Shown piece after piece: positions 9,185 to 19,148 of a stretch of 64,000 bases of DNA. The DNA lies in contig CAVVJO010000003.1 in the NCBI GenBank assembly GCA_963748545.1, positions 566,075-630,074 on the forward strand. The letters run 5' to 3'. The translations under genes and the position numbers were made by a program. A model generated the notes under the pieces. That model made no database searches and was not told the DNA's origin. It worked only from the letters and a program-made list of their open reading frames with translations. Every line of letters starts with the position of its first letter. The first letter of the stretch is position 1. Source of the stretch: Roseiarcus sp963748545 (GTDB taxonomy: Bacteria > Pseudomonadota > Alphaproteobacteria > Rhizobiales > Beijerinckiaceae).

Positions 9185-10753
9185 TCACCGCATGCGCCGC
9201 CGCCTCGCGGGCCCCGCTGCGCCCGCTGCGGCCTTGGGCGAGCGGATCAACGCGAGCAACGGGAAGGCGCAGAGCGAGATCAACATCATCAACAGGAAGT
9301 CATTCGAATAGGCCATTGAGGCGGCCTGCTGCGTGACGAGCCCCTCGAGCATCTCCAAAGTGGGCAGGCCTCCGCCGCCCGCGAGCGCGCCAGCGTTCGG
9401 CATGTGGAGCGCGTCGCTGAACGGCGTGAGGTGCTCGACGAGCTGGCTGTGATACGCGGTCGTCATGCTGGTAAGCTGGGCGATCACGACGGATATGCCG
9501 ACCGATGAGCCGATGTTGCGGATCAGCGTCCACAGCGCTGCGCCCTCGGTGCGAAGTTCTCCGGGCAGGCTCGCGAAGGCGATGGTGTTCAGCGGCACGA
9601 ACACGAAGCCGAGGCCGAAGCCCTGAATGACGGAATTGATCGCAATCGCGCGCCCCGAGACGTCGAGCGACCAGCCAACCATCTGCCAAAGCGAGACGGT
9701 CGCCAGCGTGAGACCGACAAAGATCAGGATTCGCGGGTCGATCTTGCCGCTCAGACGCCCGACCAGGAACATCGCGACGAATGTGCCGATGCCGCGCGTG
9801 CCGAGCAGGTAGCCGCTGGAGAGAACCGGATAGCCGAGGAGATTTTGAATGAACGGAGTCACCAGCGCCATGGTGGCGAGCAGAATGACGCCGATCAGGA
9901 ACATGAACACCAGCGCAATCGAGAAATTCCAGTCGCGAAAGATGCGGACGCTGATGAACGGCCGCTTGGAGCTGAAACAGTCCGCCAGGAAGAAATAAAA
10001 TCCGATGACGGCGAGCGTCGCCTCGATCTGGATCTCGGTCAACTCGAACCAGCCGATTTGCTCGCCACGGTCGAGCATCATCTGAAGCGATCCGATGCCG
10101 AGCGAAAGGCTCAGGAAACCGAACCATGAGAACGGAATGTCGCGCCGGGTCGGGGTCTCGCTCAGAAACACCAAAAGGCCGAGGGTGGTGAGGATGCCGA
10201 ACGGCAGGTTGACGAAAAACACCCAGCGCCAGGAATACGAATCGGTCAGCCAGCCGCCGAGCGTGGGGCCCATGATCGGGCCGAGCATTACGCCCATGCC
10301 CCAGATTGCCATAGCCGAGCCGCGCTTTGCCGGCGGGAAGATGTCGAGCATCACCGCTTGCGAGAGCGGGACCAAAGCCGCGCCGAATACGCCCTGGAGC
10401 AAACGATAGGCGACCATCTGTTCGATCGTGAGCGCCACGCCGCACAGCATCGAGGCGATGGTGAACCCGGCGGTGCAGACGATGAACAGCTTCTTGCGTC
10501 CGAACCGAGACGCCATCCAGCCAAGCGGCGAGGTCATGATCGCGGCGGCGACGATATACGAGGTCAGCACCCAGTTGATCTGATCCTGCGTCGTCGACAG
10601 CGAGCCCTGCATGTAGGGCAGGGCCACGTTGGCGATCGTGGTGTCGAGCGCCTGCATGACCGTCGCCATCATGATGCAGATGGTCAGCGACCAGCGCACG
10701 CTCGGCGTGATGGTCTCGTAAAGGGGCGGCGGGTTCATTGCGCTGACGGTCAC
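9185..10753 (-). CDS. emrB: DHA2-family multidrug efflux MFS permease (EmrB type)
   Basis: A 522-residue inner-membrane proton-coupled exporter with about fourteen hydrophobic helices. It has the DHA2 signature: ALDTTIANVALPYM in helix 1, the GWMASRFGRKKLF motif A between helices 2 and 3, the RLLQGVFGAALVPLSQA motif in helix 4 and the GPTLGGWLTDSYSWRWVFF motif C region in helix 5. It starts at a GTG overlapping the stop of the membrane-fusion gene (GTGA). With that partner and an outer-membrane channel encoded elsewhere it would form a tripartite pump. Substrate is not evident. Confidence 0.93.
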   Translation of the reverse strand: MTVSAMNPPPLYETITPSVRWSLTICIMMATVMQALDTTIANVALPYMQGSLSTTQDQINWVLTSYIVAAAIMTSPLGWMASRFGRKKLFIVCTAGFTIASMLCGVALTIEQMVAYRLLQGVFGAALVPLSQAVMLDIFPPAKRGSAMAIWGMGVMLGPIMGPTLGGWLTDSYSWRWVFFVNLPFGILTTLGLLVFLSETPTRRDIPFSWFGFLSLSLGIGSLQMMLDRGEQIGWFELTEIQIEATLAVIGFYFFLADCFSSKRPFISVRIFRDWNFSIALVFMFLIGVILLATMALVTPFIQNLLGYPVLSSGYLLGTRGIGTFVAMFLVGRLSGKIDPRILIFVGLTLATVSLWQMVGWSLDVSGRAIAINSVIQGFGLGFVFVPLNTIAFASLPGELRTEGAALWTLIRNIGSSVGISVVIAQLTSMTTAYHSQLVEHLTPFSDALHMPNAGALAGGGGLPTLEMLEGLVTQQAASMAYSNDFLLMMLISLCAFPLLALIRSPKAAAGAAGPARRRRMR

Positions 10754-12019
10754 TTCGCCGAAGCGGCTGCGGTCGCGGCGCTCCTGCCCATCAGGCCGTC
10801 CAGCGTATCGGCGAGGCCGTCAAGCACGCCCTTGAGCGTGCGCACTCGGCCGGTGTCGATCGACAGATAGGCGCTCATGCCCGCGCGAAGGTTCGACGTG
10901 TCCTCGTCCGGGTTGAAACAGAAGCGCAGGGGGACGCGCTGGACGACTTTGACCCAGTTGCCGCTGGCGTTTTGCGCGGGCAGAATCGAGAACTGCGCCC
11001 CAGTGCCCGGAGCGATCGAGCAGATCTTGCCCTTCCACTCGCGGCCCGGGAACGCGTCAATCGTTACGGACGCGGGCTGACCCTCGCGGACATAGGTCAG
11101 GTCCGAATTCCTTCGGGTTTCCATCGACCCATAAATTCTTGTCGGCGACGACCGCGAACACCGGCTGGCCGGCCGCGGCGACGCGGCCGAGCTCGATCTG
11201 GGAGACCTGGGTCGCGACGCCGTCGATCGGCGCGAGCACCTTGGTGTTGTTGAGGTCGCGCTCGGCGTTGTCGAGCCCCGCCTTGGCCTGCATGTATTCC
11301 GGGAACTTTTCGATCGGAGCGTCGAGGCTGCCGCCGAGTTTGGTGATCGTCGAGGCCTGCTGGTTGTTGACGAATTCGAGGATCTGTTGGGCCTGGATGA
11401 GGGCGGCGAGCGAGGTGTCGCGGTCGACGCTGGTGCCCGCGCCGCGCGTCGCGAGTTCGTTCTTGCGGTCGAAGTCGGCCTTGCGCACGTTGACCGCGTC
11501 CTGACCCATCTTGATCTGGTCCCGGTTGCTCACATAGGACGCCTTCAGATTGTCGAAGGCGACCTTGGCCGCATCGAGCCGGCCCTTGGCGAGCGCGAGC
11601 GCGATCTCGTAGGGCTTGGGGTCGATGTCGAACAGCGGATCGCCGACCTTGACCTTCTGCCCCTCGATCACATGGACGCCGACGATTGCGCCCGTCACCT
11701 GGGGGGTGATCAGCGACTTGTCGGCGCCGACATAGGCGTTGTCGGTCGTCACGTAGCGGCCTCCGGTCAGCCACCAGGAGAATCCGGCGGCAAGCGCGAT
11801 GAGCGGGATCACCACGAGGAGAATGAAACGCCGCGAGCCGGTCCGCTTGGTCTTGACGACCATTGGCGGCGGCTGCGGAATCGGGGGCGCGGCCGGCGGC
11901 GCGGCGGGCGCCGGCTGCGGCGCGGGGGTCCGGGCCGGCGTAAACTGGACGGTCTGTCCCGTGGGGGCGGGGGAGGGACTGTCAGCGCTTTCGCGCGCGA
12001 TCGATGTGGATTGCGTCAC
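10750..12019 (-). CDS. emrA: EmrA/HlyD-type membrane fusion protein (one frameshift)
   Basis: Periplasmic adaptor of the EmrB pump. It has a Pro/Ala-rich cytoplasmic N-terminus, one membrane helix (FILLVVIPLIALAAGFSWW), the RYVTTDNAYVGADKSLITPQ segment typical of EmrA, a lipoyl-like half (VIEGQKVKVGDPLFDIDP), a coiled-coil hairpin about residues 120-230 and the second lipoyl half (VLAPIDGVATQV). Near 11107 an extra t in 'gaattcgg' shifts the frame; the C-terminal beta-barrel domain continues in the next frame to 10750. Removing it gives 422 residues. It starts with a GTG that overlaps the stop of the upstream regulator, so marR-emrA-emrB is one operon. Confidence 0.9.
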
Positions 12020-12492
12020 TTGTTGCAGGTTCCCGAATGGAGTTCCGACTTCAGATTGGCCTTGATGGTCGTCAAGCCTTTGAGAAAGGTGTCGACGGTC
12101 GCCTCGTCGAGGCCGGCGAGCGCGCGGCCCATGACGTCCTCGGCGAGCGTGCCGAGCGCGCTGAGCGTCGGGATCGCCTTGCTGGTTAGAAAAAGGCGAT
12201 GCGCCCGCCGGTCGGCGGGGTCGGCGCGGCGCTCGACCAGTCCGGCGGCGTCGAGCTTGTCGATCAGGCGGGCGAGCGTGATCGGCGCGATATCGAGCGC
12301 CTCGGCCAACTCGCTTTGCTTATAGCCTTCACAGCGTTGGAGCCGCGACAAAACCGACCATTGCGCGCGCGTCGAGCCGAGCTCGCGGGCGCGAAGGTCC
12401 GAATAGGTTCGGAGCATCCGTGCGGCGTCATGCAGGGCGAAAGCGACCTCCCGCCCGCGCGAGTAGATCCGTTCATGAGCAACTGACATCAT
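12016..12492 (-). CDS. MarR-family repressor of the adjacent efflux operon
   Basis: Winged-helix regulator, about 158 residues from the ATG at 12492. The DNA-binding core is clear: RAQWSVLSRLQRCEGYKQSE, LAEALDIAPITLARLIDKLD, then the wing segment GLVERRADPADRRAHRLFLT. The start at 12492 (an ATGATG pair) has no ribosome site, but a near-consensus promoter places the transcript 5' end at or just before it, so leaderless translation is likely; a TTG at 12528 is the alternative. It is first in an overlapping operon with the EmrAB-type pump, the usual layout for autorepressed, substrate-induced efflux. The inducer is unknown. Confidence 0.88.
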   Translation of the reverse strand: MMSVAHERIYSRGREVAFALHDAARMLRTYSDLRARELGSTRAQWSVLSRLQRCEGYKQSELAEALDIAPITLARLIDKLDAAGLVERRADPADRRAHRLFLTSKAIPTLSALGTLAEDVMGRALAGLDEATVDTFLKGLTTIKANLKSELHSGTCNK

Positions 12493-12528
12493 AAGCCAGC
12501 TTATAATAAGCGGAGTATGGCGTTTCAA
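12491..12528 (-). promoter_or_regulatory. Promoter with overlapping palindromic MarR operators
   Basis: On the minus strand TTGAAA (12528-12523) and TATAAG (12505-12500) are separated by exactly 17 bases. Two overlapping palindromes share one arm: GCTTAT-n-ATAAGC at 12499-12511 and ATAAGC-nn-GCTTAT at 12491-12504. They cover the -10 box, the expected start point and the first base pair of the ATG. A MarR dimer bound here would block RNA polymerase, which fits autorepression. Confidence 0.75.
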
Positions 12529-12590
12529 GGGCGACGGATCAAAAAAGCGCCTAACCTCGGAGGATGTTCACGCTTAACGACAACAAGGGT

Positions 12591-13788
12591 TCAGGCGACG
12601 ATGACGTCTTCGAGCCGCCGGCGCGGGCTGGGGACGCCTTGCCGGTCGCTATAGCCGGCGCGGAAACTGAAGGTCGCCTGCCAGCCGGGGCCGGTTAGGT
12701 CTGCGATGCGGCGCGCACAGTCGTCGCTTCCGCCCGTCTGACGTTGGCGGTCGATCCGCTCGATCGGCTGGTTGACCGGTTGCAGCGCCACCCCGTTCAG
12801 CGTCGCGTTGAGATGCAGCCGCTGCCAGCGGCGGCCGGCGGCGATCGACTGGGCACGGTCGTAGCGGTCGCGCACGGCGATCAGGCCCAGCGCCGGCGCG
12901 GTTCCGACCTGGACGTCGCGCGTTTGCGAGAGCCAGGCTGCGTGGCTCGTGTCGGCGGAGACAGGAAACAGGCGCGCGTAAGTCAGCGTCAGGAACGAGA
13001 GGCCCGCGGCCTCCAGCGTCGGACCGTCGCGATGCGTGTCGATTTCGGCGCTGGAATTGCGGAACCAGCGGTCGCTGTCGGCGATCATGCGCGCGTCGTC
13101 AATGATCGCCTTGGTCGCATCGACCATGACGGCTTCGAGCCGATCGCGCGCCGCGCCTTCGGCGAAGACCAGCACGCGCACGCCCTCCGCTTCGCCAAGT
13201 CGGCTCACCCCGTCAAGCCATGTCGGGTCGATCGGGCGCGAGCGCTGATACGCATAGCGGTTGGTGTGACGCTGAGGGACAGCGCGCATCAGCGGGTCGG
13301 CCGCCGTTTGGGCGCCTCTGTTCAGCATCAGCGTCGCCGCCAGGATCGGGCGGGAGCGTTCGAGAACTCTCGGTCAGAGCCCCCGGCGCGACTTCGACCT
13401 GGACGGCATAGCCGTTCGCCGCCGCGACGACGGTCATGTTTTCGATCGCGCAGCCAAGGCCCAGGTGCATCTCCCTCAGGAAGGGATCCATCGCGCCAAG
13501 GTTGCGCGAGGGGTCGGCGTAGACCTCGATCCAATCGTCGGCGACGCGGAACAGCCAGGGCTGGGTGTCGTGTGGATTGGCGGCGAGCACCGCGGCGGAG
13601 ACCAGCGCAAACGGCGTGTCCTTCAAACTCGCATCGTTCCACGATTTCCAGGGTTGGTAGGCGTCGCCTCTCGGCAGGGTCGCAGGCCTTGCTTCCGCCG
13701 CATAGAGCGTGCCCCCGATCGACTGAACGGCGAGGACGCCGGCGGCCGATTTCAGGAGCGCTCGCCGGCTGGGTCCGATGTCCAACAT
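12591..13788 (-). CDS. Tat-exported Acg-type nitroreductase-fold protein (one frameshift)
   Basis: Probable FMN-binding protein of the Acg/nitroreductase-like family, exported by the Tat system: the N-terminus SRRALLKSAAGVLAVQSIGG has the twin arginine and hydrophobic core. The family pattern AANPHDTQPWLFRV (phosphate and FMN contact) and later RHTNRYAY are present. Homology changes frame between about 13340 and 13370, and one inserted base explains it; the corrected length is about 398 residues. A GGAGGAG site precedes the ATG at 13788. An 18-base operator identical in its arms to the one at the tetR start lies just upstream, so TetR likely controls it. Substrate unknown. Confidence 0.82.
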
Positions 13789-13804
13789 GGTCTTCTCCTC
13801 CGTA

Positions 13805-13822
13805 AGTCACCTACAGGTGACA
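13805..13822. promoter_or_regulatory. TetR operator copy upstream of the nitroreductase gene
   Basis: AGTCACC-TACA-GGTGACA: arms match the operator at 14470-14487 in 13 of 14 positions with the same 4-base spacer. It lies 17 bases before the nitroreductase ATG and after the tetR stop. Confidence 0.75.
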
Positions 13823-13844
13823 ATCGGGCAAAATTTTTGAGGGG

Positions 13845-14468
13845 TCAGCCCGGGGGCAGGACCCCGGCGATCAGCGTATCCATGGCCGCAAAAATCCGTT
13901 CCCAGTCGGCGGCGGCGCCGAGCGGGACGCCGCTCATGACCTTCACGTCGCGCGCGCGGACCGCCAGATAGTTCAGGGCGACGCCGAGCAGCATCGAGAC
14001 CGCCGGCAGATCGACGGTCGCGGGCAGTTCGAAGCGCTGGCCGATCCAGGCCATGAGGTCGAGCGTGCGGCGCTCGCGCACCTCTTCGAGCGCGACCACC
14101 AGCGAGGATCGCGCAGTCAGTTCGCTCGCCAGAATGGCGAGGGTGGTCGGCCGCCTGCGGATCGCTTCCGCATGCCGTCGCATCACGATCTGCATGGCGC
14201 GGGTCAGCGACAGGCGTGCGGGGTCGATGTCGCGGATAAGCTCGTCGACCGTCCACCAGAAGTCGTGCCCCTCCGCGAACTCCTGATAGACGCCCTCGAG
14301 ATCGCCGAAGTAGCGGTAAATGAGCACCTTGTCGCAGCCCGCCTCGCGCGCCAGCGCATTGACGCCGACGCCCGAGAGTCCGTCGCGCACGATGATCGCG
14401 CTCAGAGCGGCGAGAACGCGCGCGCGGACGGCGGCGGGGTTGCGGGCGCGGACGGGCTCCAGCTTCAT
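13845..14468 (-). CDS. TetR-family transcriptional regulator
   Basis: A 207-residue regulator. The N-terminal helix-turn-helix (RARVLAALSAIIVRDGLSGV, VNALAREAGCDKVLIYRYFG) is typical of TetR; the C-terminal three quarters form the variable ligand-binding domain. The ATG at 14468 is two bases from a perfect inverted repeat, so binding would occlude initiation of its own gene. A second copy of this repeat lies before the downstream nitroreductase gene on the same strand. Together they suggest a two-gene regulon sensing a compound the reductase acts on; that link is inference. Confidence 0.9.
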   Translation of the reverse strand: MKLEPVRARNPAAVRARVLAALSAIIVRDGLSGVGVNALAREAGCDKVLIYRYFGDLEGVYQEFAEGHDFWWTVDELIRDIDPARLSLTRAMQIVMRRHAEAIRRRPTTLAILASELTARSSLVVALEEVRERRTLDLMAWIGQRFELPATVDLPAVSMLLGVALNYLAVRARDVKVMSGVPLGAAADWERIFAAMDTLIAGVLPPG

Positions 14469-14469
14469 A

Positions 14470-14487
14470 TGTCACCATACGGTGACA
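14470..14487. promoter_or_regulatory. TetR autoregulatory operator
   Basis: TGTCACC-ATAC-GGTGACA, a perfect inverted repeat with 7-base arms, abuts the tetR start codon. A second copy is at 13805-13822. Confidence 0.8.
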
Positions 14488-14533
14488 TTAGTTCAACCGC
14501 ATTCTGCGGTCAACGGCCGAGCGTTCGCCGCCG

Positions 14534-14890
14534 TTAGCTTCCCCGATAGGTCGAATAGCTCCACGGCGAGACCAGCAGGGGCACGTGGTAGTGCGAGGCC
14601 GGGTCGGCGACGGCGAAGCGGATCGGCACGACATCGAGGAACGGCGGGTCGGGGAGCTTAGCGCCCTGGGTGCGGAAATAGTCGCCGGCGTGGAAGACGA
14701 GCTCGAACGCCGCAACGCGCCCTTCGGCGGCCGCGATCAGCGGTCGGTCGGTCCGGCCGTCAGCGTTGGTCGTCTCGGTCTTGACGAGCCGGCGGCCGCC
14801 GGCCTTGTCCAGTTCGTAGAGCTCGATCCGCACGCCCTCCGCAGGGCCGCCGCGGGTGACGTCGAGAACGTGGGTGGTCAGTCCGGCCAA
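14534..14890 (-). CDS. uraH: 5-hydroxyisourate hydrolase (transthyretin-like)
   Basis: Hydrolyses 5-hydroxyisourate to OHCU in urate breakdown. The 118-residue protein has the full family pattern: TTHVLDVTRGGPAEG at the N-terminus with the active-site His, the DGRTDRPL segment with the catalytic Arg, SHYHVPLLVSPWSYSTYR, and the invariant C-terminal YRGS. The length is standard for the bacterial enzyme and there is no signal peptide. No urate oxidase, OHCU decarboxylase or allantoinase gene lies nearby in the window, so it stands alone between tetR and aceE. Confidence 0.93.
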   Translation of the reverse strand: MAGLTTHVLDVTRGGPAEGVRIELYELDKAGGRRLVKTETTNADGRTDRPLIAAAEGRVAAFELVFHAGDYFRTQGAKLPDPPFLDVVPIRFAVADPASHYHVPLLVSPWSYSTYRGS

Positions 14891-15096
14891 GGCGCGCGCT
14901 CCATGAGCTTGAAGGCGATCACCCTAGCGCGACGCGGCGCGACCGGCTAATGCACCCGAGTATGCGTTATCTACATGGCAGCAGCGCACCTCACGCGCAT
15001 TGCGGATTTCTGGCGCCCATGACAAGAGACTGCGACAAAGACACGCATCGACTTTCGTCGTAGCGTTCTCGCCGCTGGAATAGGGAGGCCGACCCG

Positions 15097-17774
15097 ATGG
15101 ACGACAGGGCCCAATCCGTCAACGACGAAACCGACGAGTGGCTCGACGCGCTCAATTCCGTCGAGGCTTTCGAAGGCCTCGGCAAGGTCGACGAGATCCT
15201 CGACCAGGTCGTGATCTCCGCGCGGCGCAAGGGCGCCCGCCTGCCGTTCGCCGCCAACACGGCTTACGTCAACACCATTCCCCCCGATCAGCAGCCGCCC
15301 CATCCCGGCGACCGCAAGCTCGAGATGACGATCCGGCGCTACATCCGCTGGAACGCCGCGGCGATCGTGGTCAAGGCCAACAAGGAATCGTCCGAGCTCG
15401 GCGGCCATATCGCGAGCTTCCAGTCGGCGGCGACCCTCTACGACACCGGCTTCATGCACTTCTGGCACGCCGCGACCGAGGATCACGGCGGCGACCTCAT
15501 CTACATCCAGGGCCACAGCGCGCCCGGCGTCTACGCGCGCGCCTTCGTCGAGGGGCGGCTGACCGAGGAGCAGCTTCTCAATTTCCGCCAGGAGGTCGGC
15601 GGCAAGGGCCTGTCGTCCTATCCGCATCCCTGGCTGATGCCGGATTTCTGGCAGTTCCCGACCGTGTCGATGGGCCTCGGGCCGCTGATGGCGATCTATC
15701 AGGCGCGCTTCCTGCGCTATCTGCACGGACGCGGCCTCGCCGACACCTCGCCGCGCAAGGTCTGGGTGTTCTGCGGCGACGGCGAGATGGACGAGCCGGA
15801 GTCGCTCGGCGCGATCTCGCTCGCGGGGCGCGAGAAGCTCGACAACCTGATCTTCGTCATCAACTGCAACCTGCAGCGGCTCGACGGGCCGGTGCGCGGC
15901 AACGGCAAGATCGTCCAGGAGCTCGAGGGCGGGTTCCGCGGCGCGGGCTGGAACGTGATCAAGTGCCTGTGGGGCTCCGGCTGGGACGAGCTGCTCGCCA
16001 AGGACACGCAGGGCAAGCTCCGCCAGCTGATGGAGGAATGCGTCGACGGCGAGTACCAGGACTTCCGCTCGAAGGACGGCGCCTATATCCGCAAGCACTT
16101 CTTCGGCCGCTACGCCGAAACCGCGGCGATGGTCGAGGACTGGACCGACGCCGAGATCTGGTCGCTGACGCGCGGCGGGCACGATCCGCTCAAGGTCTAC
16201 GCCGCCTACAAGGCGGCGGTCGATCACAAGGGCCAGCCGACCGTCATCCTCGCCAAGACCGTCAAGGGCTACGGCATGGGCTCGGCGGGCGAGGGGCAGA
16301 TGATCGCCCACCAGGCCAAGAAGCTCGGCGACGACGCGCTGAAAGGGTTCCGCGACCGCTTCCAGATTCCCGTCTCCGACGAGGACCTGAAGAAGCTGCC
16401 GTTCCTGCGCTTCGCCGAAGACAGCAAGGAGATGAAATATCTGCGCGCCCGGCGCGAGGCGCTCGGCGGCTACCTGCCGGCGCGCCGCAGGACGAGCGCG
16501 CCGCTGGCCATCCCGCCGCTCTCGACCTTCGACGCTCTGCTCAAGGCGACCGCCGAAGGCCGTGAAATCTCGACCACGATGGCCTTCGTCCGCATCCTCA
16601 CCACGCTGTTGCGCGACAAGGAGCTTGGGCCCCGCGTCGTGCCGATCGTCCCCGACGAGAGCCGGACCTTCGGCATGGAGGGCCTGTTCCGCCAGGTCGG
16701 CATCTTCAGCCAGGTCGGCCAGCTCTACCGGCCGCAGGACGCCGACCAGCTCATGTACTACCGCGAGGACACCAAGGGGCAGATCCTGCAGGAGGGCATC
16801 AACGAGCCGGGCGCGATGGCCTCGTTCATCGCCGCGGGCACGTCGTACTCGACCTCCAACGTCCCGATGATCCCCTTCTACATCTATTATTCGATGTTCG
16901 GCTTCCAGCGCGTCGGCGATCTCTGCTGGGCGGCGGGCGACATGCGCACCCGCGGCTTCCTGATCGGGGGCACCTCGGGACGCACGACGCTGAACGGCGA
17001 GGGCCTTCAGCACGAGGACGGCCACAGCCACGTGCTGGCCTCGACCATCCCGAACTGCGTCACCTACGATCCGACCTACGCCTACGAACTCGCGGTGATC
17101 GTCCAGGCGGGCCTGAAGCGGATGCTGGTCGATAACGAGGACGTCTTCTACTACATCACGACGCTGAACGAGAACTATCCCCATCCGGCCATGCCCGAGG
17201 GCGCGGAGGAGGGCATCTTGCGCGGGCATGTACAAGCTGCGCGACGTCGCGCCCAAGGAGGCCGGCAAGTCGCCCGCGCTCACCGTGCGGCTGCTCGGCG
17301 CGGGCGCGATCCTGCGCGAGGTCGAGGCGGCGGCCGAAATGCTCGCCGAGGAGCACGGCGTCTCGAGCGAGGTGTGGAGCGTGACCAGCTTCACCGAACT
17401 GCGCCGCGACGGGCTCGACGCCGAGCGCTGGTCGATGCTGCATCCGGAGGCGACGCCGCGCGTCCCCTACGTCACGCAGGCGCTCGCCGGCGGCAAGGGG
17501 CCGGTGATCGCCTCGACCGACTACATGAAGGCGATCGCGGACGGCGTGCGGCCCTTATGTGCCGGCGCGCTTCAAGGCGCTCGGCACCGACGGCTTCGGC
17601 CGGTCGGACTACCGCCGCCGGCTGCGCTCGTTCTTCGAGGTCGACCGCTATCACGTGGTGGTGGCGAGCCTGAAGGCGCTCGCCGACGACCAGCTTCTGC
17701 CGTCGAAGCGCGTGGCGGAAGCGATCGCCAAATACGGCATCGACCCCGAGGGCCCGAATCCGGCGCGCAGCTGA
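15097..17774 (+). CDS. aceE: Pyruvate dehydrogenase E1, homodimeric type AceE (two frameshifts)
   Basis: ThDP-dependent decarboxylase of the pyruvate dehydrogenase complex. An AGGGAGG site precedes the ATG at 15097. The main frame carries the ThDP motif (GDGEMDEPES, ending at NCN about 30 residues later), HFFGRY and the pyrimidine-domain segments GEGLQHEDGHSH and PFYIYYSMFGFQRVGD. Extra bases near 17226 (ggg-c-atg) and 17554 (ccctta-tgt) shift the frame twice; the C-terminal domain ends GRSDYRRRLRSFFEVDRYH. Corrected length is 891 residues, like E. coli AceE and unlike the split alpha2beta2 E1 common in alphaproteobacteria. aceF and lpd follow. Confidence 0.94.
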
Positions 17775-17829
17775 CCGCGGCCGCCAATCCCAAATTCCTA
17801 GCACAGCTCTGCGCGAAGGAGAAGCGCCG

Positions 17830-19131
<1,302 letters not shown>

Positions 19132-19148
19132 CGCGGGGAGCAGGGACC

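Noticed and set aside
14971..17394. A minus-strand open frame of about 800 codons opposite aceE
   Set aside because: It is a GC-rich shadow of a highly conserved gene, with Arg/Ala/Asp/His-rich low-information translation and no family motifs.
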